Source: Dendrobium chrysotoxum (taxonomy: Eukaryota; Streptophyta; Magnoliopsida; Asparagales; Orchidaceae). From it: a stretch of 64,000 bases of DNA. The notes under the pieces are model-generated. The model ran no database searches. It was not told the origin of the DNA and worked only from the letters and a program-made list of their open reading frames with translations. The position numbers and the translations under genes were made by a program. Each line of letters starts with the position of its first letter. Position 1 is the stretch's first letter. The DNA lies in the NCBI GenBank assembly GCA_019925795.1, contig CM034314.1, positions 79,232,780 through 79,296,779 on the forward strand. Reading direction: 5' to 3'. Below, in pieces: positions 37,264 to 48,720 of this stretch.

Positions 37264-38146
37264 AAGGTGGATTGACCAAGTATTTTCCTATTTCAGTTAG
37301 ATTACATTAAGGATCAACCTTAAGCCTATATCCTTTTGCTTTAGTCATGGATGTTCTCACTAGACTTGCAAGAGGTTGTACCCTGGTGTATGCTTTTTGC
37401 TGATGATATTCTTCTTGTTGATAAGACTAGAGAGGCAGTTGAAGGTAAACTTGAATTATGGAGATCAACTTTAGAGTCTAAAGGTTTTGGTTTGAGTAAA
37501 TCTAAAACTGAATATATAGAGTATAATTTTAATAATAATAGATCTAGTGGAGGGATTGTGATTTTGGTCGATCAAGTCATTAATAAAAGTGCACGTTTTA
37601 GATATATTAGGTCTATAGCTTAGAGTGATGGTGAAATAGATGGGGATATTATTAGTAGAATTCAAGTTGGATGGTTGAAGTGGAGGAATGCATCGGGCTT
37701 GTTGTGTGATAGAAAAGTCCCTCTCAAATTTAAGGGAAAATTCTATAAGATGGTAGTGAGACGTGCAATGCTTTATGGTGCAGAATGTTGATCATTAAAA
37801 GTGAAGCATAATTTTAAGTTAAGTGTTGCCGAGATGAGGATGCTCAGGTGGATGAGTAGCTTTACTCTTAGAGACAAGATACGAAATAAGCATATACGTG
37901 AAAATGTTGGAGTAGCTCCAGTGGAAGATAAGATTTAGAGAGAGTCGTCTTGGATGGTTTGGTCACATAAAACGGCGGGGCTTTTGGATGACCCGGTTAG
38001 GAAAGTAGATGTATTAGATTTGACTTATGTTAAGAAATGTAGAGATAAACCTAAAAAATCTTGGTTAGAAAATATTAGAAATGACCTTTATTATATTTTG
38101 ATGAGAATTTAACTCTTAATAGGACACAATGGAGAAAAAGGATTCA
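37264..38146 (+). pseudogene. RTE LINE copy 3, 3' part (RT end)
   Basis: RTE resumes right after the insertion: GGLTKYFPIS, then 'PWCMLFADDILLVDKTREA' with the catalytic F-A-D-D of reverse transcriptase (37351-37623). 'SKGFGLSKSKTEYIE', 'RFRYIRSIA', 'RNASGLLCDRKVPL' and the C-terminal blocks follow as in copies 1 and 2. It ends near 'ggagaaaaaggattca' without the TTG tail, so the 3' end is lost. Together with 32080-33465 it is the most complete RTE in the window. Confidence 0.9.
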
Positions 38147-39572
38147 TTTATGAATTTGGAATTCACCCTTTATTTCATTATTATTGAATTTAAAATCATT
38201 AAATTCGGGCAATTTTTGAATATGAAAACTTGCTTTTCTCCATTCATTCTTGCTGGCAGCCCCCACTTTTGGTCGTCCCCAATAGCTGTCACATGATGTG
38301 CGCCTTTTGTTGGCATTCACTACTCACTGGCTATAGACACTAGTTGTCATTGCTTGCCTTTTCCATCTGCCATGGCTGGCAGTTTTCATCGCTATCATTG
38401 GCCATTATCAACCACCACTGATGCCACTTTCGACCATGACCTCCACTTGTTGCCGACATTGCTCGCCAATATAATACTCGCCGCCAGTGCTGCCTCTGGC
38501 TTCCATCGTTGGCATCTCTCGATGCCCTAGAAAGAAAATTTATTTAAAAAATTAAAAAGATAGTTTTTTTATGGTAATTTAAACACAAATTAATCTTATG
38601 AGTTTTTTCTACAACCAATCAAACATCGTAAAGAATTTCAAACATAGTGAATTTACTTTGCATTGCATTTAGCATGAACTGTAAAATACTTTCAACCAAA
38701 TGACTCCTTAATCAATTTCCAATAAAAAATCGAAGTGTTGCTCAATGATGAAGGGAAAAAATAAATATCTACCAAATTAAAAAAATTCCTTCTTAAAATA
38801 ATATTTTGCATTCAAGTCTTACCCATATTCCCCCAAACAAACTTACATTGTTGAAAGAAAGCATAGAGATGTCAATAAGGGTGGTTTGAGTATCTTCTAA
38901 GAGTTGGACATTTAAACTATTTCCTCGCGTAGATACAAAATATGCCTTTATTTTCTTAAAAATATGTAAAATGCAATATTGTAAGCCTTCAATTGCACCT
39001 GTCGCCTATAATAAAAAACCAAGGGCCAATGAAGGGAAACCAATGAAAGATTCGTGTTTTTAAGCATTATGAGAGCCTTACAGTTTCTTACTATCACTTG
39101 ACCCGACATTTGCTTTGATGTCTATTCAACTTCATAATTTATGCAGGGCCGAATGGAAGTTCACGTGCACGCTCTTTAAAGGATAATGTGCCATGTAAAA
39201 GAATTATAAACCATCGTATTTAATCCTTGAAATGATAGAAATGCCAGTTTTTAGGTGATAAATATTTTTCATGCTGTTTGAGCAGGAGATCAAGACACTA
39301 GAAGAATAGTCACTGACTACAATATTTTTCTTGGGTAAATTGATATCCTTGAAGGTAAACAAGCACAATTCCTTGGCAAGGTCAAGTGTTGAGGCATAAA
39401 AAACTTGCTTCTATTAGCTGCTGAAATTACCTAGATGCAATAAAATTTGCAATTATTGAAATCACTGTTAAACAAACAACTTGCGTATTTGGATGTTAAA
39501 ATTATGAAAGTGATTTGGCTATGATAGGGATTTTGGATTGATTAGCATCTAAATATGGATCCCTGTTCATTG

Positions 39573-39580
39573 TATAAATA
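39573..39580 (+). promoter_or_regulatory. Candidate TATA box
   Basis: TATAAATA inside 'cattgtataaatagaggc', a very good plant core promoter match, with pyrimidine-rich leader-like DNA after it. It could be the promoter of a transposon or lie upstream of the S2P gene, whose first exon I could not find. No coding sequence follows directly. Confidence 0.3.
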
Positions 39581-39710
39581 GAGGCAAGTGTATGGGCTAT
39601 AACTTACTGCTTCAATGCAGAATACAAACCACCCGAATGTTTTACTAGCATTTCCTTCCTTCACTTTTTACCATAGTGGCTGTCTTGTTCTCCTTGATTG
39701 GTGAAAGTTT

Positions 39711-39713
<3 letters not shown>

Positions 39714-39753
<40 letters not shown>

Positions 39754-39767
39754 GCATGCGCACACAT
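39714..39767. repeat. (TC)n(AC)n microsatellite
   Basis: About 27 bases of TC followed by about 14 bases of AC and then 'gcatgcgcacacac'. A compound dinucleotide repeat. Confidence 0.95.
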
Positions 39768-40436
39768 TCTTGATTGATCTTTTCTTCAGTTATCTTTGTT
39801 ATTTTGTTTCGCATTAGATAAATTTAATAATTAAAACTGAATTAGCAATCGTATGCCAGGCTGCAAAAAACTAGTAGTATGCAGAATCTGAAGTACTGAA
39901 ATAGTCAGACATTTCTTAAAGCAGGCTATGCTAGATGCTGATGTTTTAGAGTTTTAATGAACTTCTACCTATGAAAATTCATGGGGAATAATGGATCCCT
40001 AGCGACTCATCCTAACCATTTTGTTGTTCAACATCTTTAAATAACCTGTGATTCATTTGATCTCGCCTTAATTACCTGAAATAAACTTGATCAAACATCT
40101 TGTCATTTCTGGAAATTAACTCAATTTAGTACCTAAAATTTTATTAAGACTTGAATTTTCAGATTATCATTATAAAAATTTAAAATTATTTTTTCATTGA
40201 AGGATTTTTATGCCATATAATATGTGGGTTGATCCTATACAACTTCGCTATCTTCATGTTTTACTTGCTGTTACAGCCCTTGCTTTATAATTTATCTTTC
40301 ATGAACATAAGCTTTCATCTGGCCATTTTCTTCAATTTTTTTTGAAATAAACTATATGATCTTAAAAAAATAGCATAATATATGTCATGCTTAATTCCGA
40401 CTCTTAGAAATATCCATCTCTCCTTGTCACAAATTG

Positions 40437-42841
40437 ATTTTGTCAGTCATGTCCATCTTGACCACCTTAAGCAAGTCTGCTCTGTTTTAAGGAAGGAACA
40501 GTTATACGCTAATCCCAAGAAGTGTACTTTCCTCGTAGATTGAGTCATCTTTCTAGGGTTTATCGTTTCGGCTCGCGGGGTTTCTGCTGACCCCGAGAAG
40601 GTGAAGGCTATAGTTGAGTGGCCTCTTCCTCAAAACATCCGGGAAGTCCGCAGCTTCCACAGATTGGCCACCTTCTATAGGAGATTCATACGAAACTTCA
40701 GCACAATCGTATCTCCTATCACTGATTGTCTTAAAAAGGGTGATTTCCACTGGACCTCGGCCGCCACTAGAGCTTTTGAGGACATTAAGCAAAGAATGGT
40801 GGAGGCCCCAGTAATGAGACTTCCTGACTTCTCCAAAGTCTTCGAAGTAACCTGCGACGCTTCGGGGGTCGGAATTGGAGGAGTCCTCTCACAAGAAGGT
40901 CATCCTGTAGCGTATTTCAGTGAGAAACTGAATGATATTCGGCAGCGATATTCCACTTACGATAAGGAATTTTATGCCGTGATCCAATCTCTCCGCTATT
41001 GGCGACACTACTTGCTCCCGCAAGAGTTCGTCATCTTCTCGGATCACGAAGCGTTACGTTATATCAACTCCCAGAAGAAGTTGAATGCACGCCACGGTCG
41101 ATGGGTAGAATTCCTTCAAGAGTACACTTATACCCTTAGGCATAAGGCGGGAGTTGCGAATAAAGCTGCCGATGCCCTCAGTCGTCGCATGATGACTACC
41201 ACTGAGTTGAGGGCCGAAGTCGTGGGCTTTGACCAAATAAAGAAGGACTATTTGGACTGCCCCGACTTCAAAGAAACATACTCTCTCTTGTCCACAGGAA
41301 GCACGCGCCTTGTGGACGATTTCCTTCTGGAGGATGGTTATCTTTTTAAAGCTCAAAAGCTTTGCATCCCGAGCACCTCCTTAAGGGATTTTCTGGTCTG
41401 GGAACTCCACGCCGGAGGCCTCGCTGGGCACTTCGGCCGAGATAAAACTATAGAATCCGTGGAGTATCGCTTCTTTTGGCCCAGCCTGAAGAGAGATGTT
41501 GGTAGACTGGTTAGCCGGTGTCACACGTGTCAGCTAGCCAAACAGTGGAAGCAGAACACCGGTCTGTACACTCCGTTGCCTGTCCCTAGTTGTCCTTGGC
41601 AGGACGTTAGCATGGATTTCATTTTAGGCCTGCCAAAGACTCTTCGCAAAAATGATGCCATTTGTGTCGTAGTTGATAGGTTTTCCAAGATGGCTCATTT
41701 TATAGCCTGCTCCAAAACTTCCGACGCCTCCCATATTGCCAAACTTTACTTCGATGATGTTGTCCGTCTGCACGGCCTACCTAAGACCATTGTGTCTGAT
41801 AGGGACGTTAAGTTCACTAGCTACTTTTGGAAAACCCTTTGGATGAAATTAGGTACGAAGTTACAATTCTCTACTGCCTTTCATCTACAAACCGATGGTC
41901 AGACCGAGGTAGTTAATAGGAGCGTAGGTAATCTGTTAAGGTCTCTTGTTGGGGAGCACGTTAAGGATTGGGATTCTATCTTACCCACTGCTGAGTTTGC
42001 TTATAACAATTCTATTAACCGAACCACTGGCCTAAGTCCTTCTGAGATTGTGTACGGGTACAAACCTAGGCAACCTTTAGATCTCATTCCTATGTGTTCT
42101 AGGTATAGGATTTCTGAGTCTGCATCATCATTTGCATCACATTTGCATGAACTTCATAAGAAAATTGCACGACAAATTGAAAAGAGCAATACTGATTATA
42201 AATTACGTGCCGATTTGAAACGAAAATTTAAAACTTTTGAGGTTGGTGATTCCGTGATGGTGCGGATTCGTCCGGAACGGTTCCCACAAGGAACGGTTAA
42301 GAAACTGCATGCCAAAAGCGCTGGTCCATTCAAAATACTTAAGAAAATCAATGATAATGCTTATGTAGTAGATCTCCCTGCGGAGTTCAACATCAATCCC
42401 TCTTTTAACATAGAAGATCTAGTGGCATATGAAGGTCCGGATTTTAATCCGCCAAACCCACTTACACAACAGCCTTGTGTGACCCCACCTTGTGAGATCC
42501 CTAACCTCCCCCCACTCCCAGATATTCCTAAATCACCCATAGCAGATAAAGTGGACATGATCTTGAGCGATGAAATCATCTCTACAAAGGAAGGGGGACG
42601 ACGAAGATATTTGATCAGGTGGAAAGGTAAACCCGAGTCGGAGGATACTTGGTTGGATCGTGATGAGTTACAGCAGCTGGATCCGGATGCATTAGAGTTC
42701 TACGACAGCACCAGAGATACTTACTCGACGGAGTCGAGCTTTCTTCCACCCCGGGAGAATGATGAGGACATCCACACTTGGAAAGTCTACCGGAGACGTG
42801 GTCGTCGATCTACGGCCACGATCGAGTCTTTATATTTTTGA
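40437..42841 (+). pseudogene. Ty3/gypsy chromovirus pol (RT end, RNase H, integrase, chromodomain)
   Basis: 5'-truncated pol. The RT thumb reads HLKQVCSVLRKEQLYANPKK, then a TGA at 40541-40543, then 'VIFLGFIVSARGV'. From 40601 a 746-codon frame is open to 42841. RNase H: FEVTCDASGVGIGGVLSQEG to 'ADALSRR'. Integrase: H-x4-H...C-x2-C (HAGGLAGHFGRDK, CHTCQLAK) and D-D-E (MDFILGLP, SDRDVKF, QTDGQTEVVNRS), all catalytic residues present. The C-terminal chromodomain reads 'RRRYLIRWKGKPESEDTWL'. In the family this integrase inserts cDNA and the chromodomain directs it to heterochromatin. The long open frame means a fairly recent insertion. The last 27 codons overlap the 3' LTR. Gag, protease and most of RT are missing. 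Lineage within chromoviruses not assigned. Confidence 0.95.
42751..42759 (+). other. Polypurine tract
   Basis: CCGGGAGAA directly precedes the LTR start TGATGAGG, inside the reading frame of pol (the L-P-P-R-E-N-D-E-D codons). The position just before an LTR that has the same start as the solo LTR at 24541 supports this. The tract primes plus-strand cDNA synthesis. Confidence 0.65.
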
Positions 42842-42959
42842 GTTTAATTATGTTCTTGTTTTCTTTTATTCTCGTTACCATTGTACCCTTATTTGAGGGT
42901 CGTTTGCTTGTAAGCCCAAGAGGGCATGTTTGTCTTTTTGTTGGTCTTGTGTTTGAGGC

Positions 42960-42968
42960 TATTTAAAA
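42960..42968 (+). promoter_or_regulatory. TATA box of the chromovirus 3' LTR
   Basis: TATTTAAAA inside 'ggctatttaaaagcctcc', offset 200 from the LTR start, the same place as in the solo LTR. In this 3' LTR it could drive read-through transcription into the S2P gene 3 kb downstream on the same strand. Confidence 0.55.
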
Positions 42969-43857
42969 GCCTCCATGGTATTGTTTTGAGTAATGAATGT
43001 TGAATCAAAAACTTTACTTCAGATTTTCTTTGAGTTCATGGTTTGTGAGCTTGAGAGGAAGAAGGAGGCCTAGGAGAGGCTCCATTGGAATACCCAACAG
43101 CCCCTTGGTGAGCTCTTGGTATATACCCCTTATTTCTCTTCGTTTTCCCCTTCCCCACTCCCTCACCACCACCCTTACGGCAGCCCCCACCACCCACGGC
43201 CTAGCCCCTCCTCCCCACCCTCACGGCCAAGCCCCCCCCCTCTTCACCACCGCCGGCCACCCAAGCCCCACCCTACCCAAGCCGCCGGCCCCTTGCCCCT
43301 CCCTCTCTATTTGGGTTTCCAAATTTACCTTGTTGTATTTTTGGAAAGCCAAATAAATTTAAAATCAATTTGATCTCAAATTGGAAACTTTCCAAAATTA
43401 CTAATTCTATTTTTGGAAAGTTGCCTAATGTAATTCTAATTGAATTTAAAATCAAATTGGATTAATTAGAGCCTTCTTAATTTACTTATTCTAAATTAGG
43501 CAACTTCTAATTAAATCCCCACACCCCTCTCTCCCCCTTCTAAAGCCGCCGGCCCCTACCCATAGCCCGCCCCCTCTCTCCCTCTCTCTCTCTCCAATCT
43601 TCCCCCTCTCATTAATTTTAATTTCCTATCCTAGTTCCCTCCCAATTTCAAAATCTGAGAATAATTTCAGATTTTGGAAACTTGAACCCTCTCCTAAACC
43701 CTAACCCTAACTCCCCTACCCGCCCCCTCTTGGCCGGCCACCTTCTCCTCCTACTTTCCCTTGGATTTCTAGGGAAAACTCTTCCTCCCTCGCAACAATA
43801 CTTCAAGGACAGCAAAAGCTAATCGACTTCAACCATCCTCCGGCCCAATCGCTATGA

Positions 43858-44184
43858 ATGGACGCCCACCCTTGGGATTCGGGCTTGGTGCTTGATGATC
43901 AAGATAATATTGATATACTCCGCTCCCCCTTCTTCGACGTAGGATTTGACTACGAAACCACCGTCGAAGAATACTTTTGGCGGATCCACATTCCCCTGGT
44001 TGATACACTTGACGACCAAAGATTCAAAGGAAGGTGGACTATCGTCGGTCACTTCACACCCGCCATCTTTCCGACTATTTCACCGTCTCCCGTCAGAGCC
44101 TGCATCCATCGTCTTCTACTAATCATCACCGGCACCATTAGCAAATCAAAGGACTTCCTCCGGCGACGATTCCCCACCACATAA
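43858..44184 (+). CDS. LTR-internal small ORF, copy A
   Basis: 108 codons starting MDAHPWDSG, 1098 bases inside the 3' LTR. The first ~50 residues match the 59-codon ORF of the solo LTR (core D-I-L-(R/K)-S-P-F-F-D-V, T-V-E-E-Y). The remainder, from about residue 55, has no counterpart there and may be out of frame or non-coding. No signal peptide, membrane helix or known domain. Because U3 ends near offset 230, this ORF would lie in the long R-U5 leader of the genomic RNA when in a 5' LTR. Function unknown. Confidence 0.55.
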   Translation: MDAHPWDSGLVLDDQDNIDILRSPFFDVGFDYETTVEEYFWRIHIPLVDTLDDQRFKGRWTIVGHFTPAIFPTISPSPVRACIHRLLLIITGTISKSKDFLRRRFPTT

Positions 44185-44562
44185 GGGTTGGCTTTTCTTT
44201 TCCCTTTTCAATTACTTCTTTGTTCTCTAACTTTGTCAGTGGTGACAGAAACGCAAGGGATCGTTCTGCTTAATCTTGCTAAAACTTAGTAAACGTAGGG
44301 TTTTATTAAGTGCACTTTCTTTGCTATTAATCTTGTTGTTAATTAAGGGATTATGAATGAACGTTTACTATGTTAGACTTAAGTTGCTTTTCTAATCTAT
44401 TTTGTTTGTGCAAGTCTTTTATATGTGGTTTGGCCTAAACGCAAGCATCCCTCCTTTGTTTTATTTCTTCGTTTCTCTTGCTAGTAGATCTAATCACGTA
44501 ATGTTCTTTTAATAAGTTGTGCAAATCCTAGTTTTCATTAAAAGCATCTTAGTCCTGCATCA

Positions 44563-45930
44563 AGTTTTGCTTGCCACAATATTTTATTGCAAACAATCTA
44601 GAATTTGTGTTTTTGGATTGGCCCCAATACTGAAAAATTAACAGCTAGTTAAGCCTTTTAAGTTGTTTCACTATATAAAATAAAACAAAAAGAAATTGTT
44701 TTTGCATCATCTCCTTGGATACACTGGCATTTTGCACTGACTTTTTTCCAACTGCTTTATGTCATCCTTCTTAATATCCTTTGCATTAACATCGCTAACC
44801 ATTTCCTACTTCAATTTTGCTGTTATTTGTAATCCGTTGAGCCAAACCGATCTTTAATTGTCTATTTGCATCTGCTTCCTTGACAGTTTGGCTTTTCTGC
44901 CATTTGCACAGCTTACACAAAATTTGCCACCATAAGAAGATTACGTCATCCGTATAATCTAAGCATTCCTCATCTCCGATAAAACACCTGAAGAAGTTGA
45001 ATTTTATTATAGTTGGGCCCAGCTTTTGGGTTGATCTGCACAGCTACAGACTCATCTGTTTGGCCTAGATCCGAAACATTGGTACCCGTAGTTTTGGGTT
45101 GTCTTTTTGGCCTGTCTGCATTAGTAGCTTGTTAAAATCAAATCTTTTTCATAGTTGGCCTAAATAAACTCACAAATTAATATTTTACATATGTATAATG
45201 TGTATTTATGTTTACTATCACAAATTATTACCGTCACCATTTTAGGCATTACTATTAGAAATATGGTTTAAAACAGGACCCTGCTGGGCCTGAGTTGGTT
45301 GGGCTATATGAGATACGGGCCAGGCCATATTCCAGCCTGGTACATGCTAATCTAGCTCAAAATCTGCTATTAAAAACTATTGATGTTGTTAATTGCGAGG
45401 TCTAGGCTTTTTAAAGTTCTATAGCATCTGCTTTTTTATTATTATTATTTTTTAATTTTTAAGAAATGCGTACTCACATGGGTTTGCATTCATGTATTGA
45501 ATTGATCTGGCAATTTCTTCCTCTCCATATAATGTAATAGAACTCTAGTTTATGTTTGGGCTGGTTCAGTGATCATACGAATTAGCAGCATTTGCATCCT
45601 TGATCCTCTTCTTGTTCCTATCTGTAGACGAGGCATTCCATTATACGCTTATTTCTATTTTGGGGCTACCTTAAATTTACTTGAACAAGTGTTATTAAAC
45701 TATTCTAGTTCCAATAGGTAAGGTTGTCCGATAATTTTGTTATTCTCATCAACTGGTTTTAATCAACCAATAAAGCTTTGCTGCTGTTATTGCTAATCTT
45801 CAGAACTAAATGCCTAATGAAATGAATTTATGGCCTAACGGAATGAATTCATGATATCATTTACTATTTCTTGAATGAAATTTAAATATTACCAATGTGA
45901 TCTGCTATATTGATTTGGATTGATGCACAG
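44563..45930. other. Non-coding flank of S2P exon
   Basis: AT-rich sequence between the chromovirus LTR and the first recognisable S2P exon. It is probably S2P intron. I searched it for a preceding S2P exon ending in TG before a GT donor and found none that reads as protein. Confidence 0.5.
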
Positions 45931-45996
45931 GTATTGTGATTGGAAAATTTTTTCCTTAAACGAATTGTTGTACTTTTTTGGACAGAGATATGCCAG
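45931..45996 (+). CDS. S2P: Site-2 protease (M50), internal exon a
   Basis: 66-base exon between the acceptor 'gatgcacag' and the donor 'GTATGTC'. It reads (W)YCDWKIFSLNELLYFFGQ then RYA-R, matching the conserved cytosolic N-terminal block of plant site-2 proteases (C-W-Y-C-D-x-K-I...F-G-x-R-x-x-R). It starts with one base completing a Trp codon and ends with two bases of an Arg codon that the next exon at 54746 completes. The first coding exon upstream was not found, possibly because of the chromovirus insertion or divergence. S2P is a Golgi membrane zinc protease that releases membrane-bound transcription factors such as bZIP17 and bZIP28 in stress responses. Confidence 0.82.
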
Positions 45997-46281
45997 GTAT
46001 GTCACTTAAGACTTTAATGGTTTACTGTGATTTCATTTTTGTAACCAGCTTGGGAATACGATATTTTTAATCTATTTTTCTTGGTATCTGATTATACTTG
46101 ATCTTTGTATTCTACTTTCTTTTCTATTTCCCTTTCTGCACTCCAACCTACCTTTTTTATTTTAACTATATGCTTTCTGTTGACTCTGTGGATGGATGAT
46201 TTAACTATATAAAGTGTTGGCCTTCGTATGTGTTTTACGATTAATTCAAGCAAATGCGATGAGAATGGAGATCGTTTGATG

Positions 46282-46866
46282 TAGGGGTGTCAAAACGGGT
46301 ATTCGGTTCGGGTTCGGGTAGAACCCGGAGTTGACCCGGGCTTAATTCAGTTGACCCAAAACCGACCCAATTTTGTAAACAGGTTAGAAATTTAGACCCT
46401 GACAGACCCACCGGGTTATCGGGTTGACCCGACCCGACCCGACTTGCTAACCAAGAACACAGCAGGTGAAACGGGAGAGTGGGCACAGCGAGGGCAGCGA
46501 GGTGGCGAGTGCCGGCACGGGCACGTGCGGGCGAAGGGGGCGAGCACAGTGAGGTGGCGAGCACAGCCTGCACGGGTGCGGGCGCAGGTTAGGGTATGGA
46601 CGCTAGTGCGGGGGCGGCTAGGTGCAGGCATGGGTCCGCGTGTGGCGTGAGCACAGTAGGGCGGACGCGAGCGCCTGAGGGCGATCCGGGTAATTTCGGG
46701 TTTATTTTGGGTTTTCGGGTCAACCTGAACCCATCCTGATTTTAGAAACAGGTCAGAAAACAAAAGCTGAACCCGACCCGTCTGGCAAATAGGTTGATCT
46801 AAACTCAGAATTTTTTGGGTCGGGTCTGTATCGGGTTTCGTGTCGGGTCAAATATTAACACCCCTT
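46282..46866. mobile_element. hAT-type MITE
   Basis: 585 bases with ends TAGGGGTGTCAAAACGGG and ...TTAACACCCCTT, flanked by a perfect 8-bp duplication GTTTGATG (46274-46281 and 46867-46874), the hAT hallmark. Subterminal parts are rich in 'gggtcgggt'/'acccgacccg' words on both sides. The interior is very GC-rich with 'ggcgagcacag' repeats and gives spurious open frames on both strands. No transposase. Inside the long S2P intron. Confidence 0.9.
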
Positions 46867-48720
46867 GTTTGATGCGACGTCTCATGAAACAAGTTAGAAA
46901 CATCTTGATCGTGATCGAAACTACCCATATGTTGTTCATTTGCAAGATGGAACACAATGATGCATAGAGAAATTCGAAAATACCAAAGAAAGAAACTACC
47001 GTGATCGATTCAATTGAACACAATAAATGTGATGGATCACATATGTTACGTCGTGTGAAAGCTTCCTGAACCTCATCCATGGCAAAACGGACTTCTCGTA
47101 TGCTATCGGAATGCAAAATTTATCCAAAATGGACCTCTTATGCTTACTTCGAGCAATCACGAATGAAAATTATGTGTGTGCATTGTGCAAACATATTGGA
47201 AAGCATACACATCATTTTAAAGGAAAGTTAAACTTTCTAGCATGCATTGAAAGGCATGTAAATGCATTGAAAAAAATGTACATCATTTAAAGTATCTTCT
47301 ATTCTTTAAAAGATCAAATTTGTCAGTATATGCTTCGTCAAGTCCACTAAACGTCCTAACTTGCTATCTGGGTTTGTTGTGCGAACAAGGAAAATTGAAA
47401 CGAACTCAGTTAGACTCGATCCTCTACATGCTAGTTGGAAGTGTTGACAAGGTCAAATAAAAATATTTAAATACCTCGATCATAGTCGTTTTAAAGAAAA
47501 TCTCAACCGCAGTTCATTTTTAAAATTAGTTTCTCATGCTGCAAAATAATTCAAGGGACTTGAATGTTATCCCGATTATAACCATGCTGGATGTGAACCT
47601 CAATCGGAGGGGGCTCTATCTTTTGAAATACCCCCAAAATTCTGATGCAAATCATTTTGAGGCCATATCCAAATTAAACTATAAAATCCAAAAATAATTA
47701 TAAAATTTCAAGTATATCGTCCTAATAACATAAAGTAAAATTCATTCATCCTCTGCAATTTTTTATCGAGTGTGATAAATTTGAGAACAACTGTAACTAA
47801 CAAATAATTAATGTCTTGTTAATCATATTGCTATTATTTATTCTTAAATAATATCTTGCCTAGTAAGGATGTAACACATGTCATCTAACTAGTGGCTTTG
47901 TCGCCAAATGGGATAACAATTAAATAGTTATAATTGGGGCGCTCTAGCTGGATAGTTTTGCTGCGAAATGACACCATTAAGTTATTGGTTACAGTTAGCC
48001 CATATATTTTCTATCGTCTTAAAAGCCTTTGAATAATAAATCATTAAGTGTACTTGATAGGACATAAAAGCCTCTATTGTGTACAGTTAACTTGAATGAC
48101 CCTTTAGACAAATACCTACTCCAAGTTTACAAGGTATTTTTGGATGAAGCAACCCAGAACTGTTGATAGGAATCTTTCGATCAGGTTGGCTCAACTACCT
48201 CCTCTAACTAAGTAAACTAGAGACCATAACTACCTAAGATGACAAAATTTTCAGATTTTGATTGTGTTCATCATCATTCCGCTCACCATTTTCTTTGAGT
48301 GTAAGATGGTGAATTTGAAATTTTATAACAAATCTGCTACTATTATACACTAAGCATTTATGCTTATGTAGCAATTAATCTTAATTGAAAGTTCTCTATC
48401 GTTAGCAGGAGAGGTAATATCTAAAATTTTGTATTTGAATAAACCAATAGAAGGTGATAAATTGTAGGTTGGTTCCCTGGATTCATCATTAGGTGCATAT
48501 GGGATTTATTATTTTAAAACCACTGTAGGGAGGGAGGGAAAGCATTAATGATACTAGATATTATGTGCATTTGATGTTTAAAACATAAATTTACGGACCT
48601 TCATTCAATTTAAGCTTTTTTTTTTTTTTTTAAATGGTAAACGAAGGTAACATCTTGATGGATACTTGAGGGTCTATACTCCTTGAAAGCACACATCTTG
48701 TATTTTGCAACAAGAATTAG
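46867..48720. other. S2P intron sequence, nothing recognised
   Basis: AT-rich sequence within the 8.7-kb intron. Short frames only; none recognised as a protein or transposon. Low-level old repeats cannot be excluded. Confidence 0.5.

Larger units (their letters stand above)
38150..40434. other. Non-coding, no recognisable gene
   Basis: 38.2-38.5 kb is a GC-rich stretch of simple words (GCTGGC, CGCCAG, TTGTCG) with no coding similarity. 38.5-39.5 kb is AT-rich with nothing recognised. A TATA-like site and a dinucleotide repeat follow. The 5' truncation point of the chromovirus is at about 40435. Confidence 0.45.
42760..44562 (+). mobile_element. Chromovirus 3' LTR
   Basis: 1803 bases, starting TGATGAGGACATC after the polypurine tract and ending TTAGTCCTGCATCA. 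Both ends are defined by comparison with the solo LTR at 22788-24541. It contains the end of pol (first 82 bases), a TATA box at offset 200, a GC/CT-rich mid part, and the small ORF at 43858. The flank after it is AGTTT. The matching 5' LTR is absent because the element is 5'-truncated. Confidence 0.88.

Noticed and set aside
42997..43373. Proline-rich open frames of 119 and 85 codons in the chromovirus 3' LTR
   Set aside because: They come from a CT-rich part of the LTR and are not conserved in frame in the solo LTR, unlike the ORF at 43858.
46241..46763. Open frames of 110 and 115 codons on the minus strand
   Set aside because: They lie in the GC-rich core and subterminal repeats of the hAT MITE; composition-driven.
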